Assembly (NCBI RefSeq): GCF_012275515.1
Contig: NZ_JAAZQL010000008.1
Coordinates: 62,001 to 126,000, forward strand
Source: Novosphingobium sp. SG707
Lineage (GTDB): Bacteria > Pseudomonadota > Alphaproteobacteria > Sphingomonadales > Sphingomonadaceae
Direction of reading: 5' to 3'
DNA length: 64,000 nucleotides
The notes below the pieces were generated by a model. It saw only the letters and a program-made list of their open reading frames with translations, was not told the origin of the DNA and ran no database searches. Made by a program: the position numbers and the translations under genes. Each line of letters opens with the position of its first letter. The first letter of the stretch is position 1. Positions 50,698 through 58,201 of this stretch are shown one piece after another.

Positions 50698-50895
50698 CGA
50701 GGGGCGCGGCCCCTCGCGCTCCCTTTACGTCTCCCGACGAAAGGGCAGCTTATCAGGCAACGCTATGTATAAAAGGCCCCGCGGTGCAGCAGCCATAAAA
50801 GCCTCCGGCGGTGCGATCCAGCCGCTCGGGGGCTGCTAATCGCATATCTTTCGCCGGGAGACGTATTGGGGGTGAAGGGGGTGTAACACCCCCTT
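50698..50895. repeat. Inverted-repeat block between ahpC and ahpF (diverged relative of the repeat family)
   Basis: Hairpin CGAGGGGC-GCG-GCCCCTCG (50698-50716) is followed by CGCTCCCTTTACG, like the type-1 ends (CGCTCCCGTTACTG). A long inverted repeat, ACGTCTCCCGACGAAAG (about 50727-50743) and CTTTCGCCGGGAGACGT (about 50848-50864), has one mismatch. A last hairpin AAGGGGGTGT-A-ACACCCCCTT closes at 50875-50895. The central GCCTGCGGCGC repeat is absent. Related design but different sequence, and it may be a regulatory leader or attenuator of ahpF. Confidence 0.6.
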
Positions 50896-50913
50896 CGATA
50901 ACCTACTTCAAAA

Positions 50914-51477
50914 TCAGATCTTGCCGACCAGATCGATCGAGGGAGCCAGCGTTTCGGCGCCTTCTTCCCACTTGGCGGGGCAAACCTGACCGGGGTGTTC
51001 CTGCCAGTACTTGGCGGCCTTGATCTTGCGCACCAGTTCGGCAGCGTTGCGGCCCACGCCTTCGGGGGTCACTTCGACGAGCTGCACCACGCCTTCGGGA
51101 TCGGTCACGAAGGTGCCGCGATCAGCCAGGCCCACGCCTTCGCGCAGGTTGTTGAACTGCTTGGTCAGGTCATGGTTCTGGTCGCCGACCAGGAAATATT
51201 CGATCTTGCCGATGGCGGGCGAGGTATCGGCCCATGCCTTGTGGCTGAAGTGGGTGTCGGTCGACACGCCGTACACTTCGACGCCCATGGCCTTGAGGTT
51301 GGCATATTCGTTCTGGAGGTCTTCCAGCTCGGTCGGGCACACAAAGGTGAAGTCGGCCGGATAGAAGAAGAACACCGACCACTTGCCCTTGATGTCGGCG
51401 TCGGTCACGTCGACGAAAGCGCCGGCCTTGTAGGCGGTGGCGGTGAAGGGCTGGATCGAATAGCCGATAAGCGACAT
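50914..51477 (-). CDS. ahpC: Alkyl hydroperoxide reductase subunit C (peroxiredoxin)
   Basis: 187 residues. Peroxidatic cysteine in DFTFVCPTE and resolving cysteine in GQVCPAKWEEG, with FFFYPADFTF before the first. It reduces peroxides, with AhpF as electron donor. Start ATG 51477; a longer in-frame extension lies in the leader. It sits upstream of ahpF in the same direction with 245 bp between. Confidence 0.97.
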   Translation of the reverse strand: MSLIGYSIQPFTATAYKAGAFVDVTDADIKGKWSVFFFYPADFTFVCPTELEDLQNEYANLKAMGVEVYGVSTDTHFSHKAWADTSPAIGKIEYFLVGDQNHDLTKQFNNLREGVGLADRGTFVTDPEGVVQLVEVTPEGVGRNAAELVRKIKAAKYWQEHPGQVCPAKWEEGAETLAPSIDLVGKI

Positions 51478-51644
51478 GGGATAAGCTCCGTCGTTTGCCC
51501 AGTTTGTATCTGGGGTTGTTGAAACTGTTGAAGCGGAGATAGGCACTGATGGCGCAAATGCGAAGTGCGGATTCCCGATTAATCACATTGGGAATAGCGA
51601 TAAGTCGGAGGCGATAGGTACGGTTTGATCGATTTATCCGATCA

Positions 51645-52232
51645 TCAATCCTGCTTGCGCAGGTTCAGGTCCCAAGGTTTGTCGCCGCCCGATGCGCATT
51701 GCCCGGTCACCATGCGCCCATCGCCCGACAGCATGCCCGAGCAATCGCCGCTCTGGCCGTCGGCATCGACGACATAATGCCATGCGACATGCCTTCCCTC
51801 GATCCGGCCCTTGCCTGACCCGGTCCGGGCGCCATTCTCTATCGTGTCATAGGTCAGGGTCTGGCCCGTCTGGGCAAAGCGAAAGCTGAAACCGTCCCCG
51901 CTGCTCCACAGGCCGGTCATCGGGGCGGCGGCACCAGGGGATGGGGCCGGGGAGGATGGCAGCAGCGGCTGAGCCGTGGGGGCATTTTCCGGGGCGGGAG
52001 TATGATCCGGTTCGGGCGCATTGGCGGATGACTGCCCGGCCATCATCGTAGCCGTGCCAAACCCGACCGCCGAAAGCAGCAGTCCGCCAAACACCACCAA
52101 TTTGATCGAATCGCCCGACCGCCGAAAAAAGCTGAGCGCGATCATGGCGATCACCAGCACCAGCAGAGAAAGCACGCCCAGCGGGCTGACCGCCGCTGCC
52201 GCGATCACTTTGGGAAAATCGAGATTGCCCAT
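51645..52232 (-). CDS. Hypothetical protein with two N-terminal membrane segments
   Basis: 195 residues. Helices at about 8-34 (AAAAVSPLGVLSLLVLVIAMIALSFF) and 42-62, then a Pro/Ala-rich linker and a C-terminal domain of about 95 residues (GLWSSGDGFSFRFAQTGQTLTYDTIENG...). The last part resembles small beta-barrel domains that bind lipids or act as membrane-attached inhibitors, but I do not recognise a family. It lies 55 bp downstream of aroC in the same direction. A GC-rich hairpin CCCCCGG-CCGGGGG at 52241-52261 sits between the two. Confidence 0.6.
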   Translation of the reverse strand: MGNLDFPKVIAAAAVSPLGVLSLLVLVIAMIALSFFRRSGDSIKLVVFGGLLLSAVGFGTATMMAGQSSANAPEPDHTPAPENAPTAQPLLPSSPAPSPGAAAPMTGLWSSGDGFSFRFAQTGQTLTYDTIENGARTGSGKGRIEGRHVAWHYVVDADGQSGDCSGMLSGDGRMVTGQCASGGDKPWDLNLRKQD

Positions 52233-52240
52233 GGCGCATA

Positions 52241-52261
52241 CCCCCGGCCCAAGACCGGGGG
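52241..52261 (-). terminator. Hairpin between aroC and the downstream gene
   Basis: CCCCCGG (52241-52247) and CCGGGGG (52255-52261) with a 7-nt loop. No U-tract follows on the minus strand, so it may attenuate rather than stop transcription. Confidence 0.4.
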
Positions 52262-52287
52262 CAAGCTAACCCAGACAGCAGCCCGGC

Positions 52288-53370
52288 TCAAGCGCGGGGA
52301 GCGGAAACCTGTCCACGGTCGATCAGCTTCTGATCGGCCAACACCAGCGCCATCATCGCCTCGACCACCGGCACGCCGCGAATGCCGACGCAAGGGTCAT
52401 GGCGGCCCTTGGTGCGGATTTCGGCGGCCTCGCCTTCGTTGTTGATGGTGGGCACCGGGATCAGGATCGAGCTGGTCGGCTTGAAGGCCACGCGCACCAC
52501 GACCGGCTGGCCAGTGGAAATGCCGCCCGCGATGCCCCCTGCATGGTTGGCCTCGAACACGGGCCGCCCATCGGGGCCGGGGCGCATCGGGTCGGCGTTC
52601 TGTTCGCCGCGCAAGGTGGCGGCGGCAAAGCCATCGCCGATTTCCACGCCCTTGACCGCATTGATGCTCATCATCGCGGCGGCCAGTTCAGAATCGAGCT
52701 TGGCATAAAGCGGCGCGCCCCATCCGGCGGGCACGCCATAGGCCACGCATTCGACAACAGCGCCGATGGACGAGCCATCCAGCCGCGCCTGATCGACGAT
52801 CGCTTCCCAGCGCTGGGCCGCTTCGGCATCGGGGCAGAAGAAGGGGTTGGCCCGGATCTGAGCCTCGTCGAAATTACCCATGTCGATACGGTCATCGCCG
52901 ATCTGGCTGACATAGCCCACGATCCGCACCTCCGGGATCACCAGACGCGCCACGCCGCCCGCCGCCACGCGCGCGGCCGTTTCGCGCGCGCTCGACCGCC
53001 CGCCGCCGCGATAGTCGCGGAAGCCATATTTGGCGTCATAGGCATAATCGGCATGGCCGGGGCGGTAGGACTTGGCGACCTCGGAATAGTCCTTCGACCG
53101 CTGATCGGTGTTCTCGATCATCAGGCTGATCGGCGTGCCGGTCGTCTTGCCTTCAAACACGCCCGAGAGGATCTTGACCAGATCGGCCTCGTTGCGCTGG
53201 GTGGTGAACTTGCTCTGCCCCGGACGGCGCGCGTCGAGGAAGGGCTGTATCCACTCCTCGCTGATCTCCAGCCCCGGAGGGCAGCCGTCAACAACCGCGC
53301 CCAGCGCGGGCCCGTGGCTTTCGCCCCAGGTGGTGAATCGAAAAAGGCGGCCAAAGGTGTTCCAGCTCAT
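52288..53370 (-). CDS. aroC: Chorismate synthase
   Basis: 360 residues from ATG 53370 (MSWNTFGRLFRFTTWGESHG). Signature regions GESHGPALGAVVDGCPPG, RPGHADYAY and GGGRSSARETAARVAAG match. It forms chorismate from EPSP with reduced FMN, the last shared step of aromatic synthesis. It stands alone, divergent from the small monooxygenase-like gene. Confidence 0.97.
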   Translation of the reverse strand: MSWNTFGRLFRFTTWGESHGPALGAVVDGCPPGLEISEEWIQPFLDARRPGQSKFTTQRNEADLVKILSGVFEGKTTGTPISLMIENTDQRSKDYSEVAKSYRPGHADYAYDAKYGFRDYRGGGRSSARETAARVAAGGVARLVIPEVRIVGYVSQIGDDRIDMGNFDEAQIRANPFFCPDAEAAQRWEAIVDQARLDGSSIGAVVECVAYGVPAGWGAPLYAKLDSELAAAMMSINAVKGVEIGDGFAAATLRGEQNADPMRPGPDGRPVFEANHAGGIAGGISTGQPVVVRVAFKPTSSILIPVPTINNEGEAAEIRTKGRHDPCVGIRGVPVVEAMMALVLADQKLIDRGQVSAPRA

Positions 53371-53424
53371 GGCCGCGCTCTTTGGCGATTGTGGGCGGGA
53401 AAGTCCACTGTTACCCATGCGCCC

Positions 53425-53724
53425 ATGTATATGAACGTGTTTCGCAGCCGGAAACGGGCTGATTACGACGCCGCCGCCTATGCCGCCGACGCTGCGCGCA
53501 TGGACGAGTTGGCGCGGGCGCAGCCGGGCTTCCTCGATTACAAAAGCTTTGCCGCCCCCGATGGCGAGACGGTGACCATCTCGGTCTGGGAAAGCGTCGA
53601 GGCTGCGCGAGCATGGGCGCGCCACCCCGAACACCGCGAGGCACAGGCAAGGGGGCGGGAGGCATATTATGCCGAATACACGGTTTATTCCTGCGACGGG
53701 GCGGTCGAGCGTCGTTTTCCGTGA
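53425..53724 (+). CDS. Antibiotic biosynthesis monooxygenase (ABM)-fold protein
   Basis: 99 residues. The sequence MYMNVFRSRK...AQPGFLDYKSF then TVTISVWESVEAARAWARHPEHREAQ shows the ferredoxin-like ABM fold, where the WxSxExARAWxxHPEH helix is typical. These small proteins include heme-degrading and quinol oxygenases; the specific activity is unknown. Start ATG 53425; a second ATG at 53431 is possible. 66 bp before the ArsC-like gene. Confidence 0.8.
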   Translation: MYMNVFRSRKRADYDAAAYAADAARMDELARAQPGFLDYKSFAAPDGETVTISVWESVEAARAWARHPEHREAQARGREAYYAEYTVYSCDGAVERRFP

Positions 53725-53790
53725 AGGAAAGCATTGCCAAACCCGCCGCAACGGTGCTTTGGCCCGGCTCTACTTATCCAAGGAATTTCC

Positions 53791-54138
53791 ATGACCATCA
53801 CCCTCTACGGTATCCCCAATTGCGATACCGTCAAAAAAGCGCGCAAGTGGCTGGAGGGTAATGGCGTCAGCTATGCTTTCCATGATTACAAGAAGGCGGG
53901 CGCCGACAAGGACAAGCTGACCAACTGGATCATCGAGGCCGGGCTGGACAAGATCCTGAACCGCGCGGGGACGACGTTCAAAAAGCTGCCCGAGGAAATC
54001 CGCGCGATGGTCGATGAAAATCTGGCTGTCTCGCTGATGGTGGAGAACCCCTCGATGATCAAGCGGCCCATCGTGGAATACAAGGGCGGCCTGCTGGTGG
54101 GCTTCAAGGCCAGCGAGTGGGAAACGGCGCTGCGGTAA
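53791..54138 (+). CDS. ArsC/Spx family thioredoxin-fold protein (YffB-like)
   Basis: 115 residues. A single catalytic-site cysteine in YGIPNCDTVKKARKWL and conserved PSMIKRPIVEY near the end place it in the ArsC-like (Spx/YffB) group. The C-terminal residues and length match. YffB proteins may be glutathione-dependent reductases; arsenate reduction is not implied. Start ATG 53791 follows a clear AGGAA. pnuC follows 3 bp after its stop. Confidence 0.88.
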   Translation: MTITLYGIPNCDTVKKARKWLEGNGVSYAFHDYKKAGADKDKLTNWIIEAGLDKILNRAGTTFKKLPEEIRAMVDENLAVSLMVENPSMIKRPIVEYKGGLLVGFKASEWETALR

Positions 54139-54141
54139 ATT

Positions 54142-54729
54142 ATGGGCGAGAGCTGGTATTCAACCCTTGAATGGGTGGCCGCCGCGCTGGGGCTGGTCAA
54201 TATCGTGCTGCTCGTCCGGCGCTCGGTATGGAACTATGCCTTTGGCATGGCGATGGTGGCGATCTACGTCTTTGTTTTCCTTGAAAAGCGCCTCTATGCC
54301 GAAAGCGGGCTTCAGGTGTTTTTCTTTGCTGCCCAAGGCTGGGGCTGGTGGCTCTGGGCCAAAAGCAGGCGAGCGCACAGCAAGGGGGAGAGGGACGAGG
54401 TGCCGGTCGGTTGGCTCAGCCCGTTCAGCCGCATCGTCTGGGCGCTGGTCACGGCCGCGCTCAGCCTCAACCTCGGCTGGGCGATGGCGCGCTTTACCAA
54501 TGCGGCGATGCCCTTTGCCGATTCGGCGGTGACAGGGGCGAGCGTTGCCGCGCAGATCCTGCTCGGCCTGCGCCGGACCGAAAACTGGGTGCTGTGGATT
54601 GCGATTGATGTGGCTTCGGTGGCGCTCTACATCAATCGCGGGCTCTATCCCACGGCGGCGCTCTATGTCGGCTTTCTCGTCCTTTCGGTGCTGGGCCTGC
54701 GCGAATGGATGAAGGCCGGGCGGGCATGA
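54142..54729 (+). CDS. pnuC: Nicotinamide riboside transporter PnuC
   Basis: 195 residues with about seven membrane helices. Features: WVAAALGLVNIVLLVRRSVWNYAFGMAMVAIYVFVFLEKRLYAESGLQ and the QGWGWWLW motif. PnuC imports nicotinamide riboside. Its stop overlaps by 4 bp the start of a NadR-like kinase, which traps the substrate by phosphorylation. Confidence 0.93.
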   Translation: MGESWYSTLEWVAAALGLVNIVLLVRRSVWNYAFGMAMVAIYVFVFLEKRLYAESGLQVFFFAAQGWGWWLWAKSRRAHSKGERDEVPVGWLSPFSRIVWALVTAALSLNLGWAMARFTNAAMPFADSAVTGASVAAQILLGLRRTENWVLWIAIDVASVALYINRGLYPTAALYVGFLVLSVLGLREWMKAGRA

Positions 54730-55244
54730 TCCGCATCTGCTTCCACGGCGCGGAAAGCACGGGCAAATCGGTGCTGGCCGAGAGGCTGCGCCAAAGGTTC
54801 GGTTGGCCATGGGTGACCGAATATGGCCGCGAATATGCCGAGACCCACGGCACGGATTTCACCATGGACGACCTGCTCGCCATGGCACGGGGTCAGAACG
54901 AAGCCATGCTGCGCGCCAGCGAAGCGCGGCCCCCGGTGCTGATCCTCGACACCGATCCGTTGATGACCGCCGCTTGGGCGCAAATGCTTTTCGGTCGCGC
55001 TCCGCAAGAACTCTTCGCCTATCCCAAGGCCGACCTCTACCTCCTCTTCTCGCCCGATGTACCATGGGTGGCCGATGGCACGCGCTTTTTCGGCACCGAT
55101 GAGGCGCGGGCGCGTTTCGCCGCCGTCGCGGAGGAGATGCTGGTGCGGGCCGGGGTGCCCTATGCCCGGATTGAGGGGGATTGGGAGGAGCGGGAGGCGC
55201 AGGTGGTGGAGGCGGTTAAGGTTAGGATGCCTCCGGCGGGTTAA
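54726..55244 (+). CDS. NadR-like nicotinamide ribonucleoside kinase (AAA ATPase)
   Basis: 172 residues. P-loop GAESTGKSVLAE at about 8-19, then VTEYGREYAETHGTD and DTDPLMTAAWAQMLFGRAP. This matches the C-terminal kinase domain of NadR without its adenylyltransferase domain. It phosphorylates nicotinamide riboside to NMN, working with PnuC. The last residues RMPPAG and the stop are encoded by the repeat element starting at 55229, so the C-terminus has been altered by it. Confidence 0.88.
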   Translation: MIRICFHGAESTGKSVLAERLRQRFGWPWVTEYGREYAETHGTDFTMDDLLAMARGQNEAMLRASEARPPVLILDTDPLMTAAWAQMLFGRAPQELFAYPKADLYLLFSPDVPWVADGTRFFGTDEARARFAAVAEEMLVRAGVPYARIEGDWEEREAQVVEAVKVRMPPAG

Positions 55245-55420
55245 GGGCGGGGCCCTTAACAATCCCGATACTGTCTATGTCGCGCCATGGGTTCGGCCTT
55301 GCGCCACGCCGCCGCGCCGCAGGCTATAAAACCGCTTTGCGGAACAGCGCTCCGACGCCAATATGGCGCCACCCAGTAATGGGATTGCAAAGGGATCGAG
55401 TCCCTTTGCCCGCCGGAGGC
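55229..55420. repeat. Intergenic hairpin repeat, copy 10 (type-2 at both ends, left central arm lost)
   Basis: Left end: GCCTCCGGCGG from 55229, hairpin GTTAAGGGC-GGG-GCCCTTAAC at 55240-55260, partly inside the preceding gene. Only the right central arm GCGCCGCAGGCT (55314-55325) remains. Right end: hairpin GCAAAGGGAT-CGA-GTCCCTTTGC at 55387-55409 and CCGCCGGAGGC to 55420. It lies 9 bp before the ubiG stop and gives the upstream gene its stop codon. The copy numbering counts the 50698 block as copy 9. Confidence 0.88.
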
Positions 55421-55429
55421 AAAACTCCC

Positions 55430-56158
55430 TTAAACCGCCTTCTTCGCCGTCAGAATATAATTCAACGCCATATCATCCGACAGATGCAGACCCTTCAAAG
55501 GATTCCACGCGATCCCCATCGGCTGGCCCACCTGCATGCCCAGATCTTCCAGCATCAGCGCCAGTTCGGGGGGCGTGATGAAGTCCTCCCAATGGTGGGT
55601 CCCGCGCGGGACCATGCCGAGACGCTCGGCCGCCTCGATCATCAGCCATTTGGACTGCGGCGTGCGGTTGGGGGTGGACAGGATCATCAGCCCATCATCC
55701 GCCATCGCCCCGATCAGCGCGCGCAGGAAGGCGGGCTTGTCGGCGACATGTTCGATCACCTCCATGCTGGTGACCAGATCATAGCCCGACAGGCCCAGCG
55801 CTCCGACATCGCCGCAGACGTATTCGATGGCCAGCCCGCCGCCCGCCGCATGTTCGCGCGCGGCGGCAATATTTTCCGCCGCCGCGTCCACGCCTGTTAC
55901 GGCCGCGCCCAGCCGGGCCAGCGGCTCGCACAAAAGCCCTGCGCCGCAGCCCACATCGACCGCCCGCCGCCCCGCCAGAGGGCGCACAGAACGCGAATCG
56001 GCATGGAAATGCGCATCCACCGCATCGCGGATAAACCGCAGCCGAACCGGGTTCAGCCGGTGCAGCATGGCCGAGGAACCCTTGGGATCCCACCACTGAG
56101 CGGCCAATTTGCCGAAATGGGCGGCTTCCTCGGGGCGAATAGTCGTTGCATTGCTCAT
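55430..56158 (-). CDS. ubiG: 3-Demethylubiquinol 3-O-methyltransferase
   Basis: 242 residues. SAM-binding VDVGCGAGLLCEPLARLG and the family motif PEEAAHFGKLAAQWWDPKGSSAMLHRLNPVR at the N-terminus, with EVIEHV further on. It methylates both O atoms in ubiquinone synthesis. It is 18 kb from ubiE/ubiB and divergent from lysC. Confidence 0.96.
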   Translation of the reverse strand: MSNATTIRPEEAAHFGKLAAQWWDPKGSSAMLHRLNPVRLRFIRDAVDAHFHADSRSVRPLAGRRAVDVGCGAGLLCEPLARLGAAVTGVDAAAENIAAAREHAAGGGLAIEYVCGDVGALGLSGYDLVTSMEVIEHVADKPAFLRALIGAMADDGLMILSTPNRTPQSKWLMIEAAERLGMVPRGTHHWEDFITPPELALMLEDLGMQVGQPMGIAWNPLKGLHLSDDMALNYILTAKKAV

Positions 56159-56237
56159 GGGACCTACCTAAAGCGCCAGCCCCAAGCGGGGCAAGTGCCT
56201 CGCGTGTAATTTTGTTTCAATTAAGGAGCCTGTGACC

Positions 56238-57491
56238 GTGGCCCGGATCGTCATGAAATTCGGCGGCACCTCCATGGCCGGCACCGAGCGCATCCGGCGC
56301 GTGGCGGGCATTGTGCGCCGTCAGCAAGAAGCCGGGCATGAGGTGGCGGTGGTGGTGTCGGCCATGTCGGGTGAAACCGACCGACTGGTAAACTTCTGCC
56401 GTGAAGCCAACGCGCTGTATGACCCCGCCGAATATGACGTGGTGGTGGCCAGCGGCGAACAGGTGACCAGCGGCCTTTTGGCGCTGACGCTGCAATCCAT
56501 CGGCGCCAAGGCGCGTTCGTGGCTGGGCTGGCAATTGCCGATCCGCACCGATGACGCGCACGCCAAGGCACGCATCGAATCGATCGACACCGACGAGATC
56601 CTGGCCAGCATGGCGCGCGGCGAAATCGCCGTGATCCCCGGCTTTCAGGGCCTGACGGCGGACAATCGCATCACCACGCTGGGTCGTGGCGGTTCGGACA
56701 CCTCGGCCGTGGCCGTGGCGGCGGCGCTCAAGGCGGATCGCTGCGACATCTACACCGACGTGGACGGCGTTTACACCACCGACCCGCGCATCGTCGCCAA
56801 GGCGCGCAAGCTCAAGAATGTCACCTATGAGGAAATGCTGGAATTGGCCAGCGTCGGCTCCAAGGTGCTTCAGACCCGCTCGGTCAGCCTTGCCATGAAG
56901 GAAAAGGTGCGCGTTCAGGTGCTCTCCTCCTTCATCGACGAAAACGCTCCTGCTGCTGATACACTGCCCGGCACGATGATCGTGTCCGACGAAGAACTTG
57001 AGGGCCTGGATATGGAACGCCAACTCATCACCGGCATCGCCGCCGACAAGAATGACGCCAAGGTTATCCTGACCGCCGTGCCGGATCGCCCGGGCGCCGT
57101 GTCGTCGATCTTTGGCCCGCTGGCCGAAGCCAACATCAACGTGGACATGATTATCCAGAACGTTGGCCGCGCCGATACGGACACAGACGTCACCTTCACG
57201 GTGCCCGCTGCCGACCTCGACCGCACCGTTGCCGTGCTGGAGGAAAACCGCGAAACCATCCGCTACGAAAAGCTCTCGACCGACCCCAAGGTCGCTAAGA
57301 TCTCGGTCGTGGGCGTCGGCATGCGCAGCCACGCGGGCGTCGCGGCCATGATGTTCAAGGCTCTGGCCGATCGCGGGATCAACATCCAGGCGATCTCGAC
57401 CTCGGAAATCAAGGTTTCGGTGCTGATCGATTCGGACGAAACTGAACTGGCCGTGCGTCTGCTGCATACGGCTTACGGGCTGGATGGGTAA
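56238..57491 (+). CDS. lysC: Aspartate kinase
   Basis: 417 residues. KFGGTSMAG at the N-terminus, GRGGSDTSAVAVAAAL and two C-terminal ACT domains (for example VPDRPGAVSSIFGPLAEANINVDM and GVGMRSHAGVAAMMFKALADRGINI). First step of the aspartate family: lysine, threonine, methionine and diaminopimelate. GTG 56238 was chosen because AGGAG lies 9 nt upstream; GTG 56232 is too close to it. Likely feedback-regulated by lysine and threonine through ACT domains. Confidence 0.96.
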   Translation: MARIVMKFGGTSMAGTERIRRVAGIVRRQQEAGHEVAVVVSAMSGETDRLVNFCREANALYDPAEYDVVVASGEQVTSGLLALTLQSIGAKARSWLGWQLPIRTDDAHAKARIESIDTDEILASMARGEIAVIPGFQGLTADNRITTLGRGGSDTSAVAVAAALKADRCDIYTDVDGVYTTDPRIVAKARKLKNVTYEEMLELASVGSKVLQTRSVSLAMKEKVRVQVLSSFIDENAPAADTLPGTMIVSDEELEGLDMERQLITGIAADKNDAKVILTAVPDRPGAVSSIFGPLAEANINVDMIIQNVGRADTDTDVTFTVPAADLDRTVAVLEENRETIRYEKLSTDPKVAKISVVGVGMRSHAGVAAMMFKALADRGINIQAISTSEIKVSVLIDSDETELAVRLLHTAYGLDG

Positions 57492-57528
57492 TCTGGTCGC
57501 TATGGGGCATTGATCGCTGCGCGATGGA

Positions 57529-57752
57529 TGCCTCCGGCGGGCAAAGGGTCTTGGTCCCTTTGCAATCCCGTTACTGAAAAGCGCTCCTGCGGAAACGTGG
57601 GGGCGTTTTTCGTTGGGGGTAAGCCGCTTCGCGGGAAGAAAAGCGGGCGCCGCAGGCTTTAAAATCGCCACCGTGCGCCCGACACAAAACGCCAAACCAC
57701 ATGCACCCACGCAGACAGTAACGGGAGCGCGAGGGACGAGTCCCTCGCATTC
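57529..57752. repeat. Intergenic hairpin repeat, copy 11 (forward, left central arm diverged)
   Basis: Type-2 end: GCCTCCGGCGG from 57530 and hairpin GCAAAGGG-TCTTGGT-CCCTTTGC at 57541-57563. Only the right central arm GCGCCGCAGGCTTT (57647-57660) is intact. Type-1 end: GCGAGGGAC-GA-GTCCCTCGC at 57729-57748. It lies in the convergent gap between lysC and rnhA, 9 bp from the rnhA stop. Confidence 0.88.
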
Positions 57753-57757
57753 ATCCC

Positions 57758-58201
57758 TTACTTCTTCTTGCTCACCTCAACCGCCGCATCACTGGCCAGC
57801 TTATCCACGCGCTCATTTTCCGCATGGCCATTATGCCCGCGCACCCATTGCCAGTCGATCTTATGCGGCTTGGACACCAAAAGCATCTCGCGCCACAGGT
57901 CCTCATTGGCCACGGGCTCTTTCTTGGCATTGACCCAGCCGCGTTTCTGCCAGCCAAAGACCCATTGGGTGATGCCGTCGATCACATATTTGCTGTCGGT
58001 GCAGAGGCGCACCTCGCAAGGCTGGTTCAAGGCCGCCAGGGCGCGGATCACGGCGGTCATTTCCATGCGATTGTTGGTGGTCTGTGCCTCGGCGCCCACC
58101 AGTTCCTTTTCCCGCGCGCCCATGCGCAATAGGGCCGCCCAGCCGCCGGGGCCGGGGTTGCCCTTGCAGGCCCCGTCCGTAAAAATCTCGACTTGCTTCA
58201 T
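57758..58201 (-). CDS. rnhA: Ribonuclease HI
   Basis: 147 residues. Catalytic acids visible in FTDGACKGNPGPGGW, NNRMEMTAVI, CTDSKYV and ERVDKLA. It degrades RNA in RNA-DNA hybrids. Its start overlaps the thrB stop by 4 bp, a pairing seen in many alphaproteobacteria. Confidence 0.96.
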   Translation of the reverse strand: MKQVEIFTDGACKGNPGPGGWAALLRMGAREKELVGAEAQTTNNRMEMTAVIRALAALNQPCEVRLCTDSKYVIDGITQWVFGWQKRGWVNAKKEPVANEDLWREMLLVSKPHKIDWQWVRGHNGHAENERVDKLASDAAVEVSKKK

